DNA of 64,000 nt from CAYVQE01 sp964633205 (GTDB lineage: Bacteria; Myxococcota; B64-G9): NCBI GenBank assembly GCA_964633205.1, contig CAZWFN010000006.1, positions 1 to 64,000 on the forward strand, given 5' to 3'. This document shows, in pieces, positions 25,939 to 33,787 of the stretch (positions within the stretch are counted from its first letter, which is position 1; every line of letters starts with the position of its first letter). The position numbers and the translations under genes are program-made. The notes beneath the pieces were generated by a model. That model was given only the letters and a program-made list of their open reading frames with translations, was not told the DNA's origin and did no database searches.

Positions 25939-27876
25939 ATGAGCGAATCGGGTGCGGAGCTGGGGCATGAGCCGGAATGGGAGCCGGGGCGGGTGTACCG
26001 GCGCGAGCTGGAGCGCTGGCGGGCCGAGCAGGGGCGGCTGGGGCGGCGTTTCGGCTGGATCGCGCAGCTGCGGCTGCTGTTGTTCGCCGGCATGCTGGGG
26101 CTGCTGGTGGCCGGGCTGTGGCAGTGGTCGGCGCCGCGCTGGGGTCTGGTGGCGGGGGCCGGGGCCTGTCTGCTGGGCTTTCTGGCGGCGCTGGCGGTGC
26201 ACGGGCGGGTGGCGGCCTTGCGCTGGCGGGCGGCCGGGCTGGAGGCGGTCAACCGGCGGGCGCTGGCGCGGCTGGGCCGCGATTTCGAGCAGCTGGACGA
26301 GCTGCCGGATTGGCCGCGGCCGGCCGCGGGGTTGGTGCGCGATCTGGACCTGGCCGGCCGGGCCTCGCTGTGGCGGCTGCTGGGCACGGCCCGCAGCCCC
26401 TTGGGCGATGCCCGGCTGGCCGACTGGCTGTTGCAGCCGGCCGCGCCCGAGACCATCGCCGCGCGGCAGCGGGCCGCGGCCGAGCTGTCCGGGCGGCTCG
26501 AGCTGCGCCAGGAGCTGGAGCGGCTGGCCGGCGAGCTGCCGGCCGCGGCCGGCGCCAGCGAAAGGCTGCTGGCCTGGGCCGAGAGCCCGCCCTGGCTGCT
26601 GGCGCGGCCTTGGTTGAGCTGGCTGGCGCGCGGGCTGACCGCCGCCACCCTGCTGCTGGTCGGCCTGGACGCGGCCGGCGTCACCGGCCCGGCCCTGTGG
26701 CTGGCGCCGCTGCTGATCAACCTGGTGCTGACCGCTCTGTGTCTGGGCCCGCTCAACCGGGCCTTCGGCCAGGGCGAGGACGCCGCCCGGGTCTTCGGGG
26801 GCTACGCCGGGCTGCTGGCCGCCGCCGGCGGCGCCGACTTCGCCGAGGCGCGGCTGGCCGAGCTGGCCGCGGCCATGGGCGATGGCAGCGCCGGCGCTCG
26901 GCGCGGCCTGCGCCGGCTGGAGCGCCTGCTGCACCTGGCCGAGGTGCGCCGCTCGACGCTGGCGGCTATCATCGCCCAGGGCCTGCTGCTGTGGGACTTC
27001 CACCTGCTCGAACGGCTGGAGCGCTGGCGGCTGGCCGCCGGCGGCCGGCTGCGCGGCTGGCTGGCGGCGCTGGCCGAGCTGGAGGCCCTGGCCGCGCTGG
27101 CCGCGCTGGCCCACGCTCAGCCGGACTGGGTCCAGCCCGACATCGCCCCGGGTCACGATAGACTGAGCGCCCGCGCGCTGGGCCATCCGCTGCTGGCCCC
27201 GGCGGCCTGCGTGACCAACGACGTCAGCCTGGGCCCGGCCGGCACCTGCCTGCTGGTGACCGGCTCCAACATGTCCGGCAAGAGCACCCTGCTGCGGGCC
27301 GTCGGCCTCGACCTGATCCTGGCCGGGGCCGGCGGCGTGGTCTGTGCTGCCGCGTTCAGCGCACCGCCGGCCGCGCTGGTGACCTCCTTCCGGGTGACCG
27401 ATGCGCTGGAGCGGGGCCGCTCCTACTTCCTGGCCGAGCTCGAGCAGCTCGAGGCGGCCGTGTCCCGCGCCCGCCAAGTGGCTGCGGCCGGTGAGCAAGT
27501 GCCGGTGTTTTTGTTCGACGAGATCCTGCTGGGCACCAACGCCCAGGAGCGGCGGGTGGCGGTGGAGCGGGTGCTGGCCCACCTGCTGGGCCTGGGCGCC
27601 TTCGGCGCGGTGGCCACCCACGACCTGAGCCTGGCCGACGCCGAGTCCCTGGCCGGCCGGCTGCAGCCGGTCCACTTCCGCGAGCAGTACAGCGAGCGCG
27701 AGGGCCGGGTGCAGATGCACTTCGATTTCAAGCTGCGCCCCGGGCTGACCCCGACCACCAATGCCCTGCGCCTGCTGGCCATGGTGGGCCTGGACGAGCC
27801 GGACCCGGAACCCGCGCCGGGCGGCGGCGAAGACCCGCCGGGCCCTCGGGGGCGCCGGGGCCAAGCGGCCGATTGA
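25939..27876 (+). CDS. Membrane-embedded MutS-like ATPase
   Basis: 645 residues, ATG at 25939 behind GGAG. The N-terminal 110 residues hold two transmembrane helices (LLLFAGMLGLLVAGLW and LVAGAGACLLGFLAALAV). A second pair is near residues 240-275 (AATLLLVGLDAAGV, LLINLVLTALCLG). A MutS core/lever helix region surrounds them. The C-terminal ATPase is intact: TGSNMSGKSTLL Walker A, RGRSYFLAELEQL, FLFDEILLGTNAQER Walker B and signature, and the ATHDLSLA switch His. There is no mismatch-binding domain I, so it is not a repair MutS. This matches the small membrane-linked MutS-related family of unknown role in bacteria. The short acidic Pro/Gly-rich tail looks disordered. Confidence 0.87.
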   Translation: MSESGAELGHEPEWEPGRVYRRELERWRAEQGRLGRRFGWIAQLRLLLFAGMLGLLVAGLWQWSAPRWGLVAGAGACLLGFLAALAVHGRVAALRWRAAGLEAVNRRALARLGRDFEQLDELPDWPRPAAGLVRDLDLAGRASLWRLLGTARSPLGDARLADWLLQPAAPETIAARQRAAAELSGRLELRQELERLAGELPAAAGASERLLAWAESPPWLLARPWLSWLARGLTAATLLLVGLDAAGVTGPALWLAPLLINLVLTALCLGPLNRAFGQGEDAARVFGGYAGLLAAAGGADFAEARLAELAAAMGDGSAGARRGLRRLERLLHLAEVRRSTLAAIIAQGLLLWDFHLLERLERWRLAAGGRLRGWLAALAELEALAALAALAHAQPDWVQPDIAPGHDRLSARALGHPLLAPAACVTNDVSLGPAGTCLLVTGSNMSGKSTLLRAVGLDLILAGAGGVVCAAAFSAPPAALVTSFRVTDALERGRSYFLAELEQLEAAVSRARQVAAAGEQVPVFLFDEILLGTNAQERRVAVERVLAHLLGLGAFGAVATHDLSLADAESLAGRLQPVHFREQYSEREGRVQMHFDFKLRPGLTPTTNALRLLAMVGLDEPDPEPAPGGGEDPPGPRGRRGQAAD

Positions 27877-28018
27877 GCGCCCGCGGCGGCGGGCGCGTAG
27901 CCCGCTGTGGCGCTGGCCGCGGCCCGGGCAGCCGCCGCGCTTCGGCCTCGACATGGCCGCCGGCGCGATCCAGAATCGGGCGGCGAGGGGGCCTGACCCG
28001 AAGCGAGGAGGTGCGCAG

Positions 28019-28831
28019 ATGAGCGCGATCGATGTCAGCCGCGACGGTGCGGTGGCTTTTTTGTGGCTGGATGCCCCTGAGCGGCGCAACGCCTTGGGGC
28101 TGGAGTTGTTCGAGGAGCTGCCGGCGCGCATGGCCGAGCTGGATGCCGACCGGGCGGTGCGCTGCGTGGTGCTGGCCGCCCGCGGCGAGGCCTTCAGCGT
28201 GGGCCTGGATCTCAAGGGCGGCATGGGCACCGACTTCATGACCTACCTGCAGGGCGGCCAGGCCGGCAAGCGCGACGCGCTCTACCGCGACATCAAGCGG
28301 CTGCAGCTGGCCTGCAACTGCCTGGCCGACGCCAGCACCCCGGTGCTGGCCGCGGTGCACGGCTGGTGCATCGGCGGCGGGCTGGATCTGATCGCCGCCT
28401 GCGACCTGCGCTACGCCAGCGCCGACGCCCGGCTGAGCCTGCGCGAGACGCGCATGGCCATGGTGGCCGATTTGGGCTCGCTGCAGCGGCTGCCCTACAT
28501 CCTCAACCAGGGCGCGCTGCGCGAGCTGGCCTACACCGGCCGCGACTTCGACGCCGAGGAGGGGCTGCGGTTGGGGCTGTTCAACGCGGTCTGCCCGGAT
28601 CGCCACGCCCTGCTGGAGGTGGTCGCCGAGAAGGCCCGGGCCATCGCCGCCAACTCGCCGCTGGCGGTACAGGGCGCCAAGCGGGTGCTGAACAAGCAGC
28701 TCGAGGACCAGGTGCACGCCATGCTGGACTACGTGGCGCTGTGGAACGCCTCGCACCTGGCCAGCGAGGACCTGATGGAGGCCGTGGCCGCCTTCGTCGA
28801 GAAGCGCGACCCGGACTTCAAGGGCGAATGA
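28019..28831 (+). CDS. Crotonase-family enoyl-CoA hydratase/isomerase
   Basis: 270 residues, ATG at 28019 behind GAGGAGG. Crotonase signatures are LWLDAPERRNALGLE, GEAFSVGLDL (oxyanion strand), VHGWCIGGGLDLIAACDLRYAS (second oxyanion Gly) and FSLRE-like RLSLRETRMAMVADLGSLQRLP. The position equivalent to Glu164 of rat hydratase reads Asp in MVADLGS. That pattern, together with DLGSLQRLP, is typical of the dienoyl-CoA isomerase branch (ECH1-like), so isomerase is somewhat more likely than hydratase. It acts in fatty-acid beta-oxidation. It is coupled by ATGA overlap to the next gene. Confidence 0.88.
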   Translation: MSAIDVSRDGAVAFLWLDAPERRNALGLELFEELPARMAELDADRAVRCVVLAARGEAFSVGLDLKGGMGTDFMTYLQGGQAGKRDALYRDIKRLQLACNCLADASTPVLAAVHGWCIGGGLDLIAACDLRYASADARLSLRETRMAMVADLGSLQRLPYILNQGALRELAYTGRDFDAEEGLRLGLFNAVCPDRHALLEVVAEKARAIAANSPLAVQGAKRVLNKQLEDQVHAMLDYVALWNASHLASEDLMEAVAAFVEKRDPDFKGE

Positions 28832-29319
28832 CCAGCACCGGCCATGGGCCCGGCCGCGGGGCGGGGCAGCAGCGGTTCCGGGTGCGCCGCGCCGACTGGC
28901 GCGCCGACGGCGCGGCCCTGCGCCGGGTGCGCCAGGCGGTCTTCGTCGAGGAGCAGCAGGTGCCGCCGCCCGAGGAGTGGGACGGCCGCGATGCCGACGC
29001 CGTCCACCTGCTGGCCGAGGACGCCGCCGGCCGGCCGCTGGGCTGCGCCCGGCTGCTGGCCGGCCGCAAGATCGGGCGGCTGGCCGTGTTGCCGGACCAC
29101 CGCGGCCGCGGCGTGGGCCGGGCCCTGCTACAAGCGGTCATCGAGCTGGCCGAGGCCGCCGGCCCGGTCGAGCTGCAGCTCGACGCCCAGCTCCAGGCGC
29201 TGGATTTCTACCGCCCCTTCGGCTTCACAGCCCGCGGCCCGGTCTTCGACGACGCCGGCATCCCCCACCGGCTCATGGTGCGTCCGGCCGCCGGCGGGGA
29301 TCACAGTCCCCGGAGTTGA
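28828..29319 (+). CDS. GNAT-family N-acetyltransferase (ElaA/YjcF-like)
   Basis: 163 residues, ATG in a four-base overlap with the crotonase stop. The GNAT motif A for acetyl-CoA binding is complete: KIGRLAVLPDHRGRGVGRALLQ. The N-terminal RVRQAVFVEEQQVPPPEEWDGRDADAVHL and the end LDAQLQALDFYRPFGFTARGPVFDDAGIPHRLM are typical of the YjcF/ElaA group. Substrate unknown. It is translated together with the acyl-CoA enzyme, which may reflect shared CoA metabolism or simply position. Confidence 0.9.
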   Translation: MTSTGHGPGRGAGQQRFRVRRADWRADGAALRRVRQAVFVEEQQVPPPEEWDGRDADAVHLLAEDAAGRPLGCARLLAGRKIGRLAVLPDHRGRGVGRALLQAVIELAEAAGPVELQLDAQLQALDFYRPFGFTARGPVFDDAGIPHRLMVRPAAGGDHSPRS

Positions 29320-29384
29320 GATTCAGGGGGGGCGGGGGCGGCGGCCGTCGTGTGCTATCGGCCGATCCCGCTCGTCCGGGAGGC

Positions 29385-32165
29385 TCACCGACTGCCCGCG
29401 TCTTCGGCGTCGCCGCTTTCATCCGCATTTCGGGTTCCGCCGTCCGGGCTGTCCGGTGGCAACTGGATGACCTCGATGAGTTGTTGCCGCGAGCGAAGCG
29501 GCTGCAGGCGCTCACCCGTGATCAGGGTCTCGATCGTGACCGGAGACATGCGGCCGTCGAGGAAGAAGGCGTCGTCTTCGTCATCCGGATTGCGGAGGGT
29601 CGCGGTGAGCTCGCCCAAACGACTGGCCTGGACCAGGACCTCGGCTTCCTCGGGCGAGACCAGCAAGTTCAGCCCGAAGCCCGCCTCGACCGCCAGCACG
29701 TCGATCCGGGTCAGCAATGTTTGGCAGCGCAGCTGCTCGGTCTTCGTGTCGACCAGCGTGGACAGTAAGTCGACGCGATCGCCGGGTGCCATTTGGCTGA
29801 TTCCGGAGACTGGTATGGAGATCGCCCTGAGCTCGACCGGCAGGCGGCTGCGAACCCCTTCTGTTTGCCCGGCGGACCCTGTATCGTGTCCTGGACGTGG
29901 AGGCTGTTTCTCCAGCAGAGCGATGCGATTCCTGGTCAGGTCTCTGTTCCGTTGCTCGTCGATGACGGAGAGGAAGCCCACGCGTGTCCGCTTCGCGCTG
30001 CCGCTGGTGTCCTCTGGATGGCGCAAGGTGACATGGAGCCGACCCAACTTGTCGGCCAGAGCCAGAAAATCGGCCTCATCGGGCAGCACCATCAGGGTCA
30101 ACGAATGTCTGGGCTCCTCCCCGGGTTGACGCTCTGGTGGTGCCAGCACGATCACGTTTTGCATCAGGGTGATGGTCACCGGTGCATCGAGTCTCGGATC
30201 GATTAAGGTGCTCAGCACGTCCACGTGATCGCCGGCGCGCACGCGCCGGGCGCCGCGGACCGTAAGCTCCAGCGAGCGGCCGCGCTTGCGCAGCCCGTCG
30301 CTGAAGCGCTCCGCGGGGACAGCGGCTGCGGCTTCGGCCGCAGCGTCCGGTGGTCCGGGGCCGGCGTCGGCCGCCGGGCTCGGCGAGTCGGACTTCGAGC
30401 TGCATGCCGGCAGCCAGGCGGTCAGCGCGGCCAGCAGCAGCCAGGTGGGCCGCCGGCGCGCCAGCAGGAGGAGCAGTCCGGCCAGCAGGCCCCAGCCGGC
30501 GGCCGGCCGCTGGTCCCGGCTGGCGCAGCCGCAGCCGCCGGAGACGGCCTGTACGCCCTGATCGCCGGCGTCCGCCCGGTCGTCGCTATCTCGGTCGGCG
30601 CCGGCGTCGGCGCCGGGGTCAGCGCCCGGATCCGCTCCGCCATCCACCGCCCCGTCGCTGCCGGCGTCGCCCCCATCCGGGCCGGCGTCGCCACCGGCAT
30701 CGGCGCCAGCGTCCAGACCGCCGTCACTGCCGCCGTCGAGACCGCCGTCGGGTTGGGTGCAGCCGCCCGGCGGGCAGCGTTCGAAGGCGCCGATGTCGGG
30801 CTGGCCGTCGTCGCCGCGGGGCTCGGCGGCCGCGTGGACGACGTACTGGGTGGCCGGCCGGTGGTCGGCGGCGGCTTGTGCCAGCGGACCGCCGGCGTCG
30901 ATGCAGGCCGAGTCGGCGGCCAGGTGGAAGTCCCCGCCGGCCGCGTCGACGAAGCCGGGCGCCTCTCCGGTCGGGTTGGAGCCGTCGTCGTCGATGCTGC
31001 CGGTCAGCCCCGAGTGGCTGTCGCGCCAGCCGGTCTTGAGCCAGTTGTGGCGCAGCGTCAGCCGCCCGGCCGCGTTCAGCAGGGCCAGCCGGTCGCCGGC
31101 TGCGCTGACCCAGACCGCGTTGTTGCGGCAGTCAGCGCTCTCGTCCTCGGTCGACAGCCGGAACAGGGTGGTGTTGCCGTCGCGGGTCGAGATGACCGTG
31201 TTGTGGTGGAAGTAAAGGGTGCCCTTGCGGTAGTCGGCGCTGGTGCCCGAGTCGCCGCCGTAGTGGACGATCTGCGAGTTGCCCGCGCCCGCGGGCTCGA
31301 TCAGCACGTTGCCGTAGACGAAGGTCCGACCGTAGCTCGGGTGCTGCACCAGCTCCTGGCTGCCCTCGGCGTCGACCAGGTCGAGCTGGCGGTTGCCGCC
31401 CTCGATCCAGTTGGCCCGCACCACCAGCCCGGCCGAGCGGTCCTTGAGGTTGTTGCCCGGGCAGCCGTCCCGCAACGGCCCGAAGTGGTTGTACTGGAAC
31501 ACGATGCCCAGCGCCTCGGTGTAGTTGTTGTGCTGGTAGATGCTGCCCTCGATGCCGTTGTCGTGGATGTGGCAGTGCTCGACCAGCAGGTCGCGGGTCT
31601 GGGCGCCGCAGAACAGGCCGTTGCCCGAGTCGTGCAGCTCCAGATCGCGCAGCACGATGTGCTCGCCCTTCTCGATGTAGACCGCGGCCGCGTTGTCGGC
31701 GTAGTCGGTTGCCCCATCGCGGCCGGTGAAGCCGTAGGGCGGCCGCGCCGAGCGCAGGCTCAAGCCCTCGATAACGATGTGCGCCGGCGTGCTGTCGGGC
31801 GGGCTGTTGGAGCCGCCGATCTTGATCAGGCCGCGGGCCTCGTTCCAGAAGTTCAGCTCGGCCCGGGTGGAGGCGTCGCGGCCGTCGAGCACCGGCCGCT
31901 GGCCGGTGGGGCCGGCAACGCCGCGCACCGTGATGGGCGCTTGCGCTGTGCCGGCCTGGCCGATGACGAACTTCTCCCGGTAGGGCTCGGCGCGCCAGTG
32001 GATGCGCACCTCGTCACCCGGCTGCAGCGACTCCCAGGGCACGGCCCCGACCGACTCCAGTGCCTGGCCCGGGCCCACCTCGTAGACCGCGGCCCGCAGC
32101 CCGCCGGCCGCCAGCAGGCCGATGAGCAATGGCGCGACTTTCAGCAACCCCGAACTCGCATTCAT
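29385..32165 (-). CDS. Right-handed beta-helix protein with internal MYXO-CTERM tail fused to two RcpC/CpaB-like domains
   Basis: 926 residues, ATG at 32165 behind GGGGAGG. Part 1 (1-571) has a signal peptide ending LRAA and a parallel beta-helix (polysaccharide-lyase-like; HIVLRDLELHDSGNG, LLVEHCHIHDNG, GTLYFHHNTVIS). An Asp/Gly/Ala linker and a MYXO-CTERM tail follow (GGCGCA, hydrophobic run, three Arg). A stop should follow, yet the frame continues. Part 2 (572-926) begins like a lipoprotein signal using the same Arg cluster, ends in the lipobox LPAC (Cys about 588), and has two RcpC/CpaB-type domains (GDHVDVLSTL and GDRVDLLSTL, each ending in a TLRxPxD strand). Its composition is visibly lower in GC. 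No in-frame ATG, GTG or TTG allows separate translation of part 2 before mid-domain. Confidence 0.8.
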   Translation of the reverse strand: MNASSGLLKVAPLLIGLLAAGGLRAAVYEVGPGQALESVGAVPWESLQPGDEVRIHWRAEPYREKFVIGQAGTAQAPITVRGVAGPTGQRPVLDGRDASTRAELNFWNEARGLIKIGGSNSPPDSTPAHIVIEGLSLRSARPPYGFTGRDGATDYADNAAAVYIEKGEHIVLRDLELHDSGNGLFCGAQTRDLLVEHCHIHDNGIEGSIYQHNNYTEALGIVFQYNHFGPLRDGCPGNNLKDRSAGLVVRANWIEGGNRQLDLVDAEGSQELVQHPSYGRTFVYGNVLIEPAGAGNSQIVHYGGDSGTSADYRKGTLYFHHNTVISTRDGNTTLFRLSTEDESADCRNNAVWVSAAGDRLALLNAAGRLTLRHNWLKTGWRDSHSGLTGSIDDDGSNPTGEAPGFVDAAGGDFHLAADSACIDAGGPLAQAAADHRPATQYVVHAAAEPRGDDGQPDIGAFERCPPGGCTQPDGGLDGGSDGGLDAGADAGGDAGPDGGDAGSDGAVDGGADPGADPGADAGADRDSDDRADAGDQGVQAVSGGCGCASRDQRPAAGWGLLAGLLLLLARRRPTWLLLAALTAWLPACSSKSDSPSPAADAGPGPPDAAAEAAAAVPAERFSDGLRKRGRSLELTVRGARRVRAGDHVDVLSTLIDPRLDAPVTITLMQNVIVLAPPERQPGEEPRHSLTLMVLPDEADFLALADKLGRLHVTLRHPEDTSGSAKRTRVGFLSVIDEQRNRDLTRNRIALLEKQPPRPGHDTGSAGQTEGVRSRLPVELRAISIPVSGISQMAPGDRVDLLSTLVDTKTEQLRCQTLLTRIDVLAVEAGFGLNLLVSPEEAEVLVQASRLGELTATLRNPDDEDDAFFLDGRMSPVTIETLITGERLQPLRSRQQLIEVIQLPPDSPDGGTRNADESGDAEDAGSR
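30402..30542 (-). other. Junction: MYXO-CTERM tail overlapping a lipoprotein signal peptide
   Basis: Read on the minus strand, 30542 starts the Gly-Gly-Cys-Gly-Cys-Ala motif, a Leu-rich helix follows, CGC CGG CGG (three Arg) lies at 30458-30450, then WLLLAALTAWL and the Cys codon of a lipobox at 30404-30402. The Arg triplet serves as the end of one sorting signal and the n-region of the next, with no stop codon between them. Confidence 0.75.
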
Positions 32166-32271
32166 GGCGCCATACCGCCTCCCCACCTCCAATGTGGCAC
32201 GGTCCGGGTGTTGTTGGCCAGCCCGGGCTGCAGCCCGCCGTCCCCGTTGTCGGCGGTGCACGTGGGCGGCG

Positions 32272-33648
32272 TCAGTAGGCGGCGGCCTCGGGCTCGAAGT
32301 TGGACAGGAAGGGGGTCAGGCGGGAGGTGCGCGGCTCGCCGGTGCGGCGGCGTTCGGCGTCGAGCTGGTGGTAGCTGACCCGGTTGCCGGATACGGCGGC
32401 GATCTCCACCGGCAGCCGGTAGACGCCGTGCGAGACCTGGTGGAAGACCCGCTCGAAGACCTCCTTGGGAAGGATGCGCTGGGCGCCGAAGGGCTGGCCG
32501 TCGACGTCGATGCCCACGTAGCGCACCTCCTGGCCGTCGTCGCGTTCGACCAGGCAGCCCATCACCCAGATCTCGCCGACCACCGGCAGCGCCTGGCCCG
32601 GGGCCAGCGATTCTCCGGCCAGCGCCGGCGGCGGCGCGGCCGCCGTCTGGGGCCCGGTCGGTGCGGCCGGCGCCGCGGCCGGCGCCGGTTCCACCGCAGC
32701 GTTGCCCAGCTGGCCGGCGGCGAAGTCCTCGACGCCGGGAAACCGGTCCGGGTCGAGTTGGCCGGTCCACAGAGTGCCGTCCGCGCTGACCAGCTTGCCG
32801 GTCAGCTGCTGCGGGCCGTCGGCCCGGATGGCCAGGCGCACCGGCTGGCCGCCGACGCGCAGATCCTTTTGCAGTACGGCGCCGGGCAGCACGGCCGCAT
32901 CCTCGCCCAGCAGCTGCACCAGCCGGCCCAGGGTGATGGGCTCGGCCGGCCGCGAGGTGGGCACGTCGGCCGGCCGGCGGCCGCCGGCCGTGGCCGCGGC
33001 CGGGCTCGGTCGGGTCCCGCTCTCGGCCCGGGCCGGGCGGGCCGGCTGGGCCGCCGGCCGATCCTTGGCCCGGGTCACCGCGTCGCCCAGCTGCAGTTCG
33101 AGATCGGTGCGATCGTCGATCGCGGTCAGGTCCACCGCCAGCGGCTCGATGGCCACCGGGCCGCGGCCGGGCCGGTCGAGCTCGACGGCGAACAGGCCGC
33201 GCTCGTCGCCCTCCAGCCGCACCCCGCCGCTGCCGGCCAGCTCCAGCCGGGCCATGGCGCGCAGGCGCCCGGGGTCGATCTCGGCGACGATGTCCCAGCC
33301 GCGCAGCCGGTCGACCAGCTGCTGCACCGCGGCCGCTCGCTGCTGGACGCGCCGCCCGATCTGCTCGATGACCTTTTCCGCGCTGGGCAGGTCGAAGAAC
33401 GGCTGCGGCGGCAGCCCGCGCACCGCCGGTGGCCCGAGCGGCACCAGGTGGTCGTGGCCGGCAACGGCGAAGTCGACCCGCTCCAAAGGCCGGCCGTCGG
33501 CCGGGTTGGCCAGCCGGCCGGCCGGGATGTCCAGCCAGCCCTCCAGCCGCTGGCCGTCCGGCGACAGCTTGCAGGCGATGCCCAGTGCCTCGAGCTTGCG
33601 CCGGGCGATCTGGTTGAGCCGTTCGCGGGGAATGCGCTGTTCGTTCAT
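32272..33648 (-). CDS. Conserved-looking cytoplasmic protein of unknown function
   Basis: 458 residues, ATG at 33648 behind GGGAGG. An earlier in-frame ATG would extend into the promoter region. There is no signal peptide or membrane helix. Two globular parts flank an Ala/Pro-rich linker (about 200-235, PAAQPARPARAE) and another near 320-350. The N-part opens with a helix ERLNQIARRKLEALGI and includes ERVDFAVAGHDHLVPLG. The C-part has VVGEIWVMGCLVERDDGQEVRYVGIDVDG, then ILPKEVFERVFHQVSHGVYRLPVEIAAV, which reads like a beta-barrel strand order. I recognise no family. It is divergent from the Ser/Thr kinase at 33788, and a regulatory link is only positional. Confidence 0.65.
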   Translation of the reverse strand: MNEQRIPRERLNQIARRKLEALGIACKLSPDGQRLEGWLDIPAGRLANPADGRPLERVDFAVAGHDHLVPLGPPAVRGLPPQPFFDLPSAEKVIEQIGRRVQQRAAAVQQLVDRLRGWDIVAEIDPGRLRAMARLELAGSGGVRLEGDERGLFAVELDRPGRGPVAIEPLAVDLTAIDDRTDLELQLGDAVTRAKDRPAAQPARPARAESGTRPSPAAATAGGRRPADVPTSRPAEPITLGRLVQLLGEDAAVLPGAVLQKDLRVGGQPVRLAIRADGPQQLTGKLVSADGTLWTGQLDPDRFPGVEDFAAGQLGNAAVEPAPAAAPAAPTGPQTAAAPPPALAGESLAPGQALPVVGEIWVMGCLVERDDGQEVRYVGIDVDGQPFGAQRILPKEVFERVFHQVSHGVYRLPVEIAAVSGNRVSYHQLDAERRRTGEPRTSRLTPFLSNFEPEAAAY

Positions 33649-33703
33649 CCGACCTCCCATCCGGGCCGCCACGATAACGAACATCGGCCGCCGGGGCCAG
33701 CAT

Positions 33704-33733
33704 TTGACTCCGATCCGCCGATCGGGCTACGCT
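33704..33733 (+). promoter_or_regulatory. Sigma70-like promoter of the Ser/Thr kinase
   Basis: TTGACT (33704-33709; five of six) and TACGCT (33728-33733; T, A and final T kept) are separated by 18 bases. The transcript would start about 45 bases before the ATG at 33788. Confidence 0.45.
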
Positions 33734-33787
33734 TTTCGACAATTCCAAGCCGGTTTCGAGGGTTGCCGGTCTCGGGGACAGGCGGGG

